Positions 42,749 through 51,036 of a stretch of 64,000 bases of DNA are shown here, piece by piece. The DNA comes from Aquicoccus porphyridii (GTDB lineage Bacteria; Pseudomonadota; Alphaproteobacteria; Rhodobacterales; Rhodobacteraceae). Positions within the stretch are counted from its first letter, which is position 1. Each line of letters starts with the position of its first letter. Both the position numbers and the translations under genes were made by a program. The DNA lies in assembly GCF_008369105.1 (NCBI RefSeq), contig NZ_VINQ01000009.1, positions 62,001 through 126,000 of the forward strand, read 5' to 3'. The notes under the pieces were generated by a model. The model was not told where the DNA came from. It did no database searches and saw only the letters and a list, made by a program, of their open reading frames with translations.

Positions 42749-43956
42749 GGCGTCCCCCTGCCTTCCAGTCTCACGAGTCCTGCCTCACAAAGGGCAGAGA
42801 TTTGCTCATCGTCAAAACCAAGATCGCTTAGAATACTTCGGCTGTCTGCGCCGGGCGGTCGTCCCAGCCAGCGAAGTTCACCGGGCGTCGCGCTTAGATG
42901 CGGGATCGGACCGATGACCTGGGTCTGCTCGCCCTCGACCGATACGATGTCCCCGCGATGGCGTATCTGCTCATTGGTCGTGATCTCCTCGACGCTCAAC
43001 ACCCGAGAGGCAACCGCATCATGTCGGGCGAATACAGCCGTAACTTCTTCAGCTGTGTGCTGCGTGACGAAATCATTGATCGCGTCAAAGACCACCGCCA
43101 TGTGCTGCGACATCTCGCCGAGTGTCTCGAACCGCGGGTCATCGGCCAAAGAGTCCCCTCCGACCGCGCGCAACAGGCGTTGCGCTGTTTCCGCGCTACC
43201 TGCCGAGACGGTCAGCCAAACCCCATCGGACGTGCGGAACATGCCCCCTGGCGCAAAGTCCATCGGCTGGCGCAGCCCGTTGCGCCGCGGCGAAAGGTTA
43301 GCACCCGTCAACGCGGGAACAGGATAGTCCATCAATCGAAGCAGCGCTTCGAACACCGCAAGATCGACAACCTGACCCCGTACTATCCCCTTTTCGCGGG
43401 CAAACAGCGCAATCATGATTCCCAATGCGCCCATCAGACCTGTCGTGCTGTCGGCCGCCGGAAATCCGGGGTGCATCGGCGGCCCGTCGGGGAAACCGGT
43501 CAGATGTGCTAAACCACTCATGGCTTCTGCCGCACGACCAAACGCAGGTACGTCCCGCATCGGACCTTCCTGTCCGTAACCCGATACGCGCAGAACAATC
43601 AGATCTGGGTTCCACTCATGAAGGGTTTCAGGCCCGATACCAGCACGTTCAAGCACGCCCGGTCGGAAGTTTTCGATAAGAACATCGGCACCTTCAACCA
43701 ATTTGCGCAGGATGTCCCGGCCTTCGCCGGACTTCCAGTCTAGGCTCAGAATCTTCTTGTTGCGGCCCAGCGTCTTCCACCAAACGCCCGCTCCATCCTC
43801 TGCCTTGGGCCCGAGGTCGCGCATCATATCCGTTCGGTTGGGTGCCTCGATCTTGATGACATCTGCACCGAAATCCGAGAGCAAGGCTGCCGAAAAAGGT
43901 CCGGCAATTACGTGGCCAAGTTCGATGATTTTCAGGTGATCAAGGGGTCCAGGCAT
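42745..43956 (-). CDS. CaiB/BaiF family protein lacking the transferase Asp
   Basis: 403 residues. The N-terminus LKIIELGHVIAGPFSAALLSD is typical, but the A-Y-D motif of transferases reads PAFGRAAEAMSGLAHLTG, placing Gly at residue 140 instead of the catalytic Asp, and the racemase GHD is absent too. This is a recognisable CaiB subfamily, so the loss is probably ancestral, and the reaction is unclear (transferase by another residue, or isomerase). The ATG at 43956 follows GGCGAGAA. It forms a two-gene operon with the dehydrogenase, behind operator copy 6. Confidence 0.82.
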   Translation of the reverse strand: MPGPLDHLKIIELGHVIAGPFSAALLSDFGADVIKIEAPNRTDMMRDLGPKAEDGAGVWWKTLGRNKKILSLDWKSGEGRDILRKLVEGADVLIENFRPGVLERAGIGPETLHEWNPDLIVLRVSGYGQEGPMRDVPAFGRAAEAMSGLAHLTGFPDGPPMHPGFPAADSTTGLMGALGIMIALFAREKGIVRGQVVDLAVFEALLRLMDYPVPALTGANLSPRRNGLRQPMDFAPGGMFRTSDGVWLTVSAGSAETAQRLLRAVGGDSLADDPRFETLGEMSQHMAVVFDAINDFVTQHTAEEVTAVFARHDAVASRVLSVEEITTNEQIRHRGDIVSVEGEQTQVIGPIPHLSATPGELRWLGRPPGADSRSILSDLGFDDEQISALCEAGLVRLEGRGTP

Positions 43957-43976
43957 TCGTTCTCGCCGCCAGTAAT

Positions 43977-44020
43977 CTAACATTTGTTAGAATAGTAGCC
44001 TCGTGGACGGCAAACCTCAA
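43977..44020 (-). promoter_or_regulatory. Promoter with operator copy 6
   Basis: On the minus strand TTGAGG (44015-44020) and TACTAT (43992-43997) are 17 bp apart. CTAACATTTGTTAG (43977-43990) lies just downstream, 21 bp before the CoA-transferase start. The arrangement and even flanking bases (ACTATTCTAACA on the minus strand) match the promoter at 20325-20367. Confidence 0.72.
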
Positions 44021-44366
44021 GACTTGAGATTGCGAAATGGGGGTCTGATGCCGCAGAGTGCAAAATAGTACGCTACAGCGCTTCGATCTAAGATTGAATA
44101 ATTTGGTCTCTTTCTGCCCCCTTCGGTTGAGTGCGAGAAACGATAAGCCATGTATCAATCTAAAGTCGAAACGCTTCAGTTATCCAACGAGCGCTATTGA
44201 ATTGCGCCGTTTGGACCACGGACTCTACTTCGAAACTCCGCACGAGGCGCCCTGGGATCGTCGGACTCCCGGAGCTTCGCGACGATCCACTCCGGTTTTG
44301 TTTTTTCTGGGCCATTCCGCTATCCTCAAATTGGCTCGAAATCCTATTTTAGGGAGGATCGTTGTG
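44021..44366. other. Intergenic stretch with one plus-strand hairpin
   Basis: I see no gene here. GGATCGTCG (44255-44263) and CGACGATCC (44280-44288) can pair over 9 bp and are followed on plus by a T-rich run (TTTTGTTTTTT), resembling a plus-strand terminator although no plus-strand gene precedes it. The region separates the acyl-CoA island from the efflux genes and may mark an old junction. Confidence 0.4.
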
Positions 44367-47300
44367 TCAGGCGGTCGCCGCTAGGCCGTCCGACTGTGCG
44401 TCCCGTTTCGGTGGCCGTATCCGGAACAGAAGCGCATAGAGCACCGGAACCGCGACGAGCGTCAGGACCGAAGCAAAGGCGAGGCCGCCCATGATCGTCA
44501 CCGCCATCGAGGCAAAAAACGCATCGGGCAGAAGCGGAATCATGCCAAAGATCGTCGTGCCGGCGGCGAGCACCACAGGGCGAAGACGGCTGACTGAGCC
44601 GTCGATCACCGCCTTGTAATCGGGCACACCCTGTGCACGTAGAAAGTCGATCTCTTCGATGAGAACGATTGCGTTCTTCATCAACATTCCCGAAAGCGAC
44701 AGGAAGCCGAGCAGGGCCGTAAATGTGAAGGGCAGACCGGTGAACAGCAACCCCAGGACCATGCCCGTCACGGACATTGGCACCACGAGCCACAGGATCA
44801 GCGGTTGGCGGACTTTGTTGAACATCAAAATCGAAATCGTCAACATGACCAGGAAGCCCAGGGGAAGCTGCTTGCCAAGCGACTCCTGAGCCATCTGCGC
44901 ACTTTCGAATTCGCCGCCCCATTCCATTGCATAACCGTCGGGAAGCGGGATGGATTCGATCTCGGTGCGGACGCTTCGGAATGCCTCATCCGCGGTGAGA
45001 TCGCTGCGGGCACCGCCGAGGGCGGCGATTGTCCGCTCTCGGTCGCGCCTGTGAATGAGTGCCTCGACAAGACGGGGATCGAACCTTTCGACAAGGTTGG
45101 CCATGGGTACATAGGACCCTGCCCCATCGGACCACACCGATAGGTCACGAAGGCGGTCAACTCCGTCGCGTTCGCTCTCGGGAAGCCGGAGATGGATCGG
45201 AATCAACACGTCGTCCTCGCGTAGGTCGCCAACGCGCAGTCCGGACGTTCCATAGCGGATGGTATCCGCGATCGCTCCGCGCGTTGCGCCAGCCAGCCGC
45301 ATTCGTGCCTCATCGACGATGGGTTCGACGAGGATCTCACGCTGCCGCCAATTGGTGCGCGGATTGGTGATGGTTCCTGCCTCCTCGTAAATCCTCATCG
45401 CATCATCCGCGAGCTGGCGCAGGATGACCGGATCGGGTCCCGAAAAACGAACTGCAACATCGGCACCGGAGGGCGGTCCGAACACGATATCTTCGACACG
45501 GATCAGAGCGTGGGGGAATTCGGCGGGCAAGTCCTGGTTAAGTCTGCTCGCGATCGTCGCGATCGTTGCGGCGTCCGCAACCCGGACGATGAGTTGGCCA
45601 TAGCTGGCATCCGCCTGCTCGGGGTTGTATGTCAGCATGAATCGGCTTGCCCCGCGCCCGACGAGGGCCGTTACCCCGGTTACGGCATCCTCATCCATGA
45701 GAATCCGCTCGAGCCGCTGCATCTCTTCGTCGGTCGTGTTGATATCGGTTCCCTGCGGCATCTGGAACTCAACGTAGAAAATCGGCGTGTTCGAGGCGGG
45801 GAAGAAGGCCTGCTTGACCTGTCCGAAAGCCATAACGGACCAAACGGTGATGCCAATGATCGTCAGAACAACCGGAATGCGGACGCGCAGCGCCATCCAC
45901 AAAATCCCGCGATATGTCGCGTAGAACACGCCCTTGTAGGGATTATCCGAAATGTTTTTGGGGGCCTTGAGCAGCAGCTTGCCGAGATACGGCGTCACCG
46001 TGACTGCCAGGACCCAGCTTGTTAGCAGCGAGATGGCGATCACCGCGAAAAGCGAAAACAGAAACTCGCCCGTGGCGTCAGGCGACAGCCCGATACCGGA
46101 AAACGCCATGATCCCGATAACGGTCGCCCCCAGCAAGGGGATTGACGTGGCGCTTTCGGTCTCGGCAGCAGCGTCTTCCGCGCTTTTTCCTCGCGCCATG
46201 CCGATCACCATCCCTTCTGTGATGACGATGGCGTTGTCGACCAGCATCCCCATCGCGATGATCAGGGCGCCCAGGCTGATCCGCTCCATCTGTATCCCGA
46301 ACACTGACATGAAGAACAGTGTGGAGAAAACGGTGAGCCCGAGGGTCGAGCCCACCACGAGGCCTGCGCGCCAACCCATGGTCAGCATCAGCGCACCGAC
46401 CACGATCGCGACCGACTGTCCGAGGCTGACGAGAAAGCTTGAAACGGATTCGTCCACCACGACATGCTGCTCGTAGATCGGTATGATCTCGACACCTTCA
46501 GAAAGCCCCAACTTGAGCCGTTGAAGCCGTGCTGAAACCGCCTGACCGACTTCGACCACGTTTTGGTCCGTCAACGCGGAAACGCCAAAGGTAAATGCCG
46601 CCGTGCCGTTCTGCCGGATGATCTGGCTAGGCTGTTCGGCCGCCTCGCGGGTCACGCTGGCGATGTCGCTGACAGCGATCTGGCCGACATTTCCGGCCGT
46701 GCCCAGCCGCAGCTCCTCTATCCCTTCGGGGCTAATATAGCCCGGCGGAACCGATAGGCCGATCCGGGCAGGGCCCTCGGTGATCTCGCCGTTGGTGAAC
46801 ACCTGGTTTTCGTCTGCGAGAATGCCCAGGATCTGGGTCGGCGGAAGGCCCAGCATCTCGAGGCGTGCAGACGGGATCGAGATGGTGATTACCTCTTCGG
46901 AGAGGCCCTGAACCTCGACCTTGGCGACGCCATCGACAGTGACCAGTCCGAGCCGGAGCGTCGTGGCCAAATCCCTCTGCTCCGATGGGCTCAGACCTTC
47001 GGTCGTTACCGCATAGAACATGCCATAGACGTCGCCGAAATCGTCATTGATGATGGGCGGTCGCGCTCCTGCGGGAAGGTCCCCCTCCACGTCGCTGATG
47101 CGGCGGCGCATTTCGTCCCAAACCTGCGGGATCTCGTCCGGGCCATAGGTCATCTCGATCTCGACGGTGATCTGCGCCATGCCCGGCATCGACTTCGATT
47201 CCACCCGGTCGAGCTGCTTCATTTGCTGCAGCGCATTTTCGACGACGTCGGCGACCTCCTCTTCAACCTCCAGAGCCGTGGCGCCGGGATACGGCACGAA

Positions 47301-47447
47301 GATGAGCGCCGTTTTGAGCGTGAAGCTCGGGTCTTCAAGTCGACCGACCGTGTTCAGCCCCCAATAGCCGCCGAGGAGACAAAAGATGATGGTGAGCCAG
47401 ACCGCCACAGGACGCTCGATGCTCGCTCGTGAGATGCTGAGTGCCAT
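44367..47447 (-). CDS. RND-family efflux permease
   Basis: 1026 residues, the usual length of AcrB/MexB-type hydrophobe/amphiphile exporters. It has twelve expected membrane segments in two repeats. N-terminal VWLTIIFCLLGGYWGLN and the TM4 signature GMLVDNAIVITEGM with the proton-relay Asp are visible, as is FLSLSGMLMKNAIVLIEEI in TM10. It exports lipophilic or amphipathic compounds from periplasm/inner membrane in exchange for protons. It lies 33 bp downstream of the adaptor gene; no outer-membrane channel gene is in view. The substrate is unknown; clearing acyl or steroid-like compounds would fit the neighbourhood but is speculative. Confidence 0.93.
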   Translation of the reverse strand: MALSISRASIERPVAVWLTIIFCLLGGYWGLNTVGRLEDPSFTLKTALIFVPYPGATALEVEEEVADVVENALQQMKQLDRVESKSMPGMAQITVEIEMTYGPDEIPQVWDEMRRRISDVEGDLPAGARPPIINDDFGDVYGMFYAVTTEGLSPSEQRDLATTLRLGLVTVDGVAKVEVQGLSEEVITISIPSARLEMLGLPPTQILGILADENQVFTNGEITEGPARIGLSVPPGYISPEGIEELRLGTAGNVGQIAVSDIASVTREAAEQPSQIIRQNGTAAFTFGVSALTDQNVVEVGQAVSARLQRLKLGLSEGVEIIPIYEQHVVVDESVSSFLVSLGQSVAIVVGALMLTMGWRAGLVVGSTLGLTVFSTLFFMSVFGIQMERISLGALIIAMGMLVDNAIVITEGMVIGMARGKSAEDAAAETESATSIPLLGATVIGIMAFSGIGLSPDATGEFLFSLFAVIAISLLTSWVLAVTVTPYLGKLLLKAPKNISDNPYKGVFYATYRGILWMALRVRIPVVLTIIGITVWSVMAFGQVKQAFFPASNTPIFYVEFQMPQGTDINTTDEEMQRLERILMDEDAVTGVTALVGRGASRFMLTYNPEQADASYGQLIVRVADAATIATIASRLNQDLPAEFPHALIRVEDIVFGPPSGADVAVRFSGPDPVILRQLADDAMRIYEEAGTITNPRTNWRQREILVEPIVDEARMRLAGATRGAIADTIRYGTSGLRVGDLREDDVLIPIHLRLPESERDGVDRLRDLSVWSDGAGSYVPMANLVERFDPRLVEALIHRRDRERTIAALGGARSDLTADEAFRSVRTEIESIPLPDGYAMEWGGEFESAQMAQESLGKQLPLGFLVMLTISILMFNKVRQPLILWLVVPMSVTGMVLGLLFTGLPFTFTALLGFLSLSGMLMKNAIVLIEEIDFLRAQGVPDYKAVIDGSVSRLRPVVLAAGTTIFGMIPLLPDAFFASMAVTIMGGLAFASVLTLVAVPVLYALLFRIRPPKRDAQSDGLAATA

Positions 47448-47480
47448 GGTTCTATTCTTGTCCTGTCAAAAAGAACGGGA

Positions 47481-48629
47481 TCAGAGCCCCGAAACTGTCA
47501 CGGTCTGATTGTCCCTGAGCCGCCACCAGCCGCCGGAAACAACCAATTCGTTGCCCTTCAGGCCATCCAGAACGACAATCTCATTGTTGATCGGAAGACC
47601 CAAACGGACCGCCCTGCGCGCGACCTGGCCGGACGTTTCTTCGTAGATCCAGATGGACGGTTCGGTTCGGCTCGTCGTATCCACCGCCGAAACCGGAACG
47701 ATCACGGATTGCGGGCGATCTGCTTCTGCGGCAATGGAGATGCGCACATCCGCAGTCATCCCGGGCAGAAGACGCGGGTCGATATCACCCGTGATCGCAA
47801 ATTCCACGTCGTAGGTCTGCGCCGTCCGGTCGGCATCGGTCGCAAACGAGCGAAGCACCAGAGGCGCGGTGTAACCCGGAACAGCCGGAAAAGTTGCAAC
47901 GATCTCGAAGGCATCGGGTGCCGACCGCGCAATGGCCGCAAGTTCCTCTGGCAGGGAGATCACGAGCCGCATCTCGCTGACATCCTGTAGACGCGCGACA
48001 GGCGCGGCCGACGTGACGTTGACATATTCTTCAACGAAGGTGCGCGCCACAATCGCGTCGAATGGCGCGACGATTTTCGTTTGGGACAGGCGCCGCTCTG
48101 CCTCGCGGAGCGCGACTTCTGCCTGGACGAACTGCGCGCGGGCCGTGTCGAGGCGCGCGTCGGACGCCACGCCACGATCGGCGAGGTCCGAGGCGCGCGC
48201 GAGTTCGGAATTCGCCAGGTCGTAGGACGCCTGAGCCCGGTCGACGGCGAGTTCGAAATCGATTTGGTCGAGCTCCGCGATCACCTCGCCCTCGCGAATC
48301 GTGTCGCCGGGCTCAACCTCAAGGCGAATGATCTGCCCGGGTATCTGAAACGCAAGGTCCACCGTTCGAGCAGGTTCGACGCGGCCTGCAACGCTGCGAG
48401 ACTGACTTACGACGCGATTGAGCGCACGGGTCACTTCGACCGTGACTGGTCGCTCCACGTTCGCTGCAGGCCTTGTATCGACTTCTGCCTCTAGGGTGTC
48501 CGTCGCGGTCTGGGCCAGCACATCGGTCAGGAACGGCGAAACAAACGGGACGGCAACGGCCGACACGGCCGCTACCGCAATAACAAAAACGATCCGCTTC
48601 AAACTTCGTGTCTCTCTATTCGAGTTCAT
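47481..48629 (-). CDS. RND efflux periplasmic adaptor (membrane fusion protein)
   Basis: 382 residues. An N-terminal hydrophobic anchor (about 10-30) without a lipobox Cys is followed by the lipoyl halves (IPGQIIRLEVEPGDTIREGEVIAEL split around a helical hairpin rich in A/E/R, 130-185) and the beta-barrel domain with PEELAAIARSAPDAFEIV. It bridges the RND permease to an outer-membrane channel. Its start overlaps the TetR gene upstream by 14 bp, so regulator, adaptor and pump form one operon, implying autoregulation. Confidence 0.92.
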   Translation of the reverse strand: MNSNRETRSLKRIVFVIAVAAVSAVAVPFVSPFLTDVLAQTATDTLEAEVDTRPAANVERPVTVEVTRALNRVVSQSRSVAGRVEPARTVDLAFQIPGQIIRLEVEPGDTIREGEVIAELDQIDFELAVDRAQASYDLANSELARASDLADRGVASDARLDTARAQFVQAEVALREAERRLSQTKIVAPFDAIVARTFVEEYVNVTSAAPVARLQDVSEMRLVISLPEELAAIARSAPDAFEIVATFPAVPGYTAPLVLRSFATDADRTAQTYDVEFAITGDIDPRLLPGMTADVRISIAAEADRPQSVIVPVSAVDTTSRTEPSIWIYEETSGQVARRAVRLGLPINNEIVVLDGLKGNELVVSGGWWRLRDNQTVTVSGL

Positions 48630-49167
48630 TAATCATGGCCCTCAATTGCTCGATGACGCGTCCCCTGAGATCCGCGCCACCGTCGGGAAGGCCCAGAAGT
48701 TTCTGGAACCGAAGTCCCTGGATCGCTAGGACGACAACCATAGCACCCGGAGTGTCTTGTGTGTCGGACAGGATACGCTCAAGGTCGCCGGTCAGTTCAG
48801 CCCGTAGCGGATCGAGCAGCCGCGGATCTGACGCGGCAGCCGCGAGAATCGCCATCGAGAGGTCGTCATCGACGGCTCTGGCTTGCACGATTGCTTCCAG
48901 GTGCCCACGCAGGGTGCGGGATCTGCGATCTTCCGGGACTGATGCCAGGCGTTCGTGATGTTCTGCGAGCATCTCATCAAGCAGCCCGGCAAGAAGCGCT
49001 CTCTTGGTCGGAAAATTGTATAAGACCCCGCCTTTACTGAGATCGGCCTCACGCGCGACGGCGTCGATCGTAATCTTTCCCGCGCCCTCTCTGTGCGCAA
49101 TTGCCCGCGCAGCGCCGAGGATCCTTGGTGACGCATTCTTTGCCTGCATTTTGGATTGTATGGTCAT
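48616..49167 (-). CDS. TetR/AcrR-family repressor of the RND operon
   Basis: 183 residues. The N-terminal HTH reads ITIDAVAREADLSKGGVLYNFPTKRALL, the standard TetR DNA-binding helix-turn-helix; the C-terminal ligand-binding half is of TetR_C type. An ATG at 49149 is a possible alternative start. It overlaps the adaptor gene, so it most likely represses its own pump operon and senses a pump substrate. I see no CTAAC-N4-GTTAG site in its promoter, so it is not the obvious regulator of the acyl-CoA island. Confidence 0.88.
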   Translation of the reverse strand: MTIQSKMQAKNASPRILGAARAIAHREGAGKITIDAVAREADLSKGGVLYNFPTKRALLAGLLDEMLAEHHERLASVPEDRRSRTLRGHLEAIVQARAVDDDLSMAILAAAASDPRLLDPLRAELTGDLERILSDTQDTPGAMVVVLAIQGLRFQKLLGLPDGGADLRGRVIEQLRAMINELE

Positions 49168-49239
49168 TATTCACTGTCCATTCGGCAATTTTATTGAGAG
49201 ATTTGGAGCACTGCCCCGTTGTCGGAAAGCAAGGTCAGT

Positions 49240-49842
49240 TCAGAGCTCTACTCTATGTCCGCTCCCGTAGAGTCGCAGGAATGCAGTGACTGCATCGGCC
49301 GCATGCTTGTCCCGCTCGACTGTTCTTTGCACGGCCAGCAGGCGTGGCATCAACAGTCCAGAAACGCAAAGATGTATGAAGTGATCCGCAACACGCGGGG
49401 GGTTGTCGATCTCAAGCGCGCCTTCCCGGGAAAGGCGTTCCAGAACTTTACTGATGAGTTCGCGTGCCCGTTTCGGTCCGGCACGAAAATACACCTCCCC
49501 GACCTCGGGAAGCATCTCGGTGGCACCGATACACGTCCGCAGAAGGCGGATGTAGGTTTCGTCCAGAACGAGATCGATCATGCGCAGGGCAAGTTTTTCC
49601 AACTGGGCGCGCGGCTCGGGACCTGCGGACAAGGGTCGGAGGATCTCTTCCGCAAGCCGACCGCATTCGGATTCCACGACGCTCAGAAACAGCTGCTCCT
49701 TGGTCGGGAAATACGAATACATTGTTGCCTTCGACACTTTCCCTTCGGCGGCAATGGCATCGACGGTGGCGCCTTCATAACCGCACCGGAAGAAGACCTC
49801 CCGCGCGCCGAACAAAACCTCGGCCATTTTTCTCTCGCGCAT
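49240..49842 (-). CDS. TetR/AcrR-family regulator
   Basis: 200 residues. The HTH is GATVDAIAAEGKVSKATMYSYFPTKEQLF (in two parts), followed by a TetR_C_33-like all-helical domain. I chose the ATG at 49842 for AGGAAGAG upstream; a TTG reading to 49881 is less likely. A perfect 9-bp inverted repeat (49887-49910) stands about 45 bp upstream, the expected place for an autoregulatory operator. It is followed within 75 bp by the other TetR gene, so transcription may run through into the pump operon. Its ligand is unknown. Confidence 0.88.
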   Translation of the reverse strand: MRERKMAEVLFGAREVFFRCGYEGATVDAIAAEGKVSKATMYSYFPTKEQLFLSVVESECGRLAEEILRPLSAGPEPRAQLEKLALRMIDLVLDETYIRLLRTCIGATEMLPEVGEVYFRAGPKRARELISKVLERLSREGALEIDNPPRVADHFIHLCVSGLLMPRLLAVQRTVERDKHAADAVTAFLRLYGSGHRVEL

Positions 49843-49886
49843 CTCGCTCTTCCTGTCCTGTGCAGCATTGCGGGATTTCAAACTTG

Positions 49887-49910
49887 ACTGTACCGTCTAG
49901 TCGGTACAGT
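49887..49910. promoter_or_regulatory. Inverted-repeat operator of the TetR gene at 49240-49842
   Basis: ACTGTACCG and CGGTACAGT are perfect 9-base arms separated by TCTAGT. The site overlaps a TTGACT hexamer on plus and lies about 45 bp before the TetR start. Arm sequence and 24-bp span fit TetR/AcrR operators (two dimers). Confidence 0.75.
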
Positions 49911-50079
49911 AAATTGATTTTTATGTGGCGGCAAGCCGCAAACCTGGGCGGATCGTTCGGAGTGAGTGCCGCCTGTCAGGCATACCCAACGCGGCTTTCA
50001 ATTCGTCATGAGCTTCGGGCCGTGCTCCGTTCGCGGTGCTTTCTGGCGCGGGATTATTCCGCGAACAGGACGGACGTCA

Positions 50080-50433
50080 TCATTCCGCCGAGCGTGCCGT
50101 CCCGTCGAAAGCACCCTCCGCCTCCCAGCGGCGTGCAATGGATCCAAGGGTGTCCAGCACACCGCGCAGCTCCGCGCCGCGTTCAGTCAGCCCGTATGTG
50201 ACAGCGGGCGGGATGGTCATGGCCTGCTCGCGCCAGACCACGCCGGCATGTTCCAGCATTCTCAGCCTCTCAGTCAGGACCCGGGTGGAAATTCCAGGCA
50301 CCAGCCGTTTGGTCGCGCCGAAACGCTGTGGACCCTGTTCGGACAGAACCCAAAGGATATAAATCGTCCAAGGTCCCGTGATGACACGCAGCAGCGCCTC
50401 CATCGGGCAGGAAGCTGGTTGGACGCTTTTCAT
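50080..50433 (-). CDS. HxlR/DUF24-family redox-type transcription regulator
   Basis: 117 residues, winged helix with CPMEALLRVITGPWTIYILWVL, then FGATKRLVPGISTRVLTERLRMLEHAGVV. C9 in the N-terminal S-C-P motif aligns with the redox-sensing Cys of YodB/CatR/QorR-type regulators. Those regulators release DNA when the Cys is oxidised or alkylated by quinones. It is divergent from the DoxX gene (50566) and the cassette behind it, with a short palindrome in between. Regulation of the cassette by electrophiles is inferred from this layout. Confidence 0.88.
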   Translation of the reverse strand: MKSVQPASCPMEALLRVITGPWTIYILWVLSEQGPQRFGATKRLVPGISTRVLTERLRMLEHAGVVWREQAMTIPPAVTYGLTERGAELRGVLDTLGSIARRWEAEGAFDGTARSAE

Positions 50434-50467
50434 TGTGGATAGCCCTCGCAGCCCACGAAAGTAAGTT

Positions 50468-50477
50468 ACTTTTAAGT
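50468..50477. promoter_or_regulatory. Possible HxlR operator
   Basis: ACTTTTAAGT (ACTT/AAGT arms) occurs in the divergent promoter region between the HxlR gene and the DoxX gene, with a further TACTTTAAC just downstream (50481-50489). Such TACTT/AAGTA repeats are common HxlR-family targets. Confidence 0.45.
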
Positions 50478-50565
50478 GCCTACTTTAACTGATGAAGCAA
50501 GGCACCTAATGATACTATATGGAAAACGGCAGCCTAACAACCCGCCGAAAACCGGGAGAGCGGCA

Positions 50566-50973
50566 GTGAGTGACAACGTGGCAAAATATGTCTACTGGAT
50601 CGCGACCGGCCTTGTGGCATTGGTCTATCTGGGTGCGGCGGCCTTCTACATCTCATCCCACGACATGGTCGCGGGCATGTATCGCGAGGTGTTGGGCTAT
50701 CCCACATACATCATCTGGCCACTCGCAATTTTGAAGATCGTCGGTGCCGTTGTGATCCTCTGGCGCCCTTCGGCGGTGCTGGCAGATTGGGCCTATGCGG
50801 CAATGTTCTGGCATCTGGTGCTCGCCTTCGGGGCCCATGTGGGCGCAGGCGATCCGGGTTGGTCGCCGGCTCTGGCGACCTGGGTACTCCTGATCGTCTC
50901 GTGGCTGACCGCCAATCGCGTGCGTGCGGTCAAGTCGGCCTATGCACCGGCAGTTCCGGCAGCGCCAATCTGA
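50566..50973 (+). CDS. DoxX-family membrane protein
   Basis: 135 residues with four hydrophobic segments: YVYWIATGLVALVYLGAAAFY, YIIWPLAILKIVGAVVIL (each within 20), WAYAAMFWHLVLAFGAH and ATWVLLIVSWLTA. The GTG at 50566 is chosen, preceded by GGGAGAG; an open frame runs upstream to 50476 but lies in the operator region. DoxX-like proteins take part in redox and electrophile defence (CatD in B. subtilis is one). It heads the cassette DoxX - dioxygenase - DUF5519-like - NmrA - GST. Confidence 0.8.
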   Translation: MSDNVAKYVYWIATGLVALVYLGAAAFYISSHDMVAGMYREVLGYPTYIIWPLAILKIVGAVVILWRPSAVLADWAYAAMFWHLVLAFGAHVGAGDPGWSPALATWVLLIVSWLTANRVRAVKSAYAPAVPAAPI

Positions 50974-51036
50974 TCTGCTGCGGAGTTGCCACGGGGGTGC
51001 CCATAGCCTCGGACTTGGGTTTAAAAGGACGACAAC

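Noticed and set aside
1341-43990. Assigning the six palindromes to KstR or another named regulator
   Set aside because: Arm spacing (AAC-N4-GTT) differs from the KstR site, and I cannot match another named regulator with confidence.
44058-44384. 108-codon open frame on plus in the gap before the RND gene
   Set aside because: No ribosome site, no recognisable domain, and it ends inside the RND gene; it contains the hairpin at 44255-44288.
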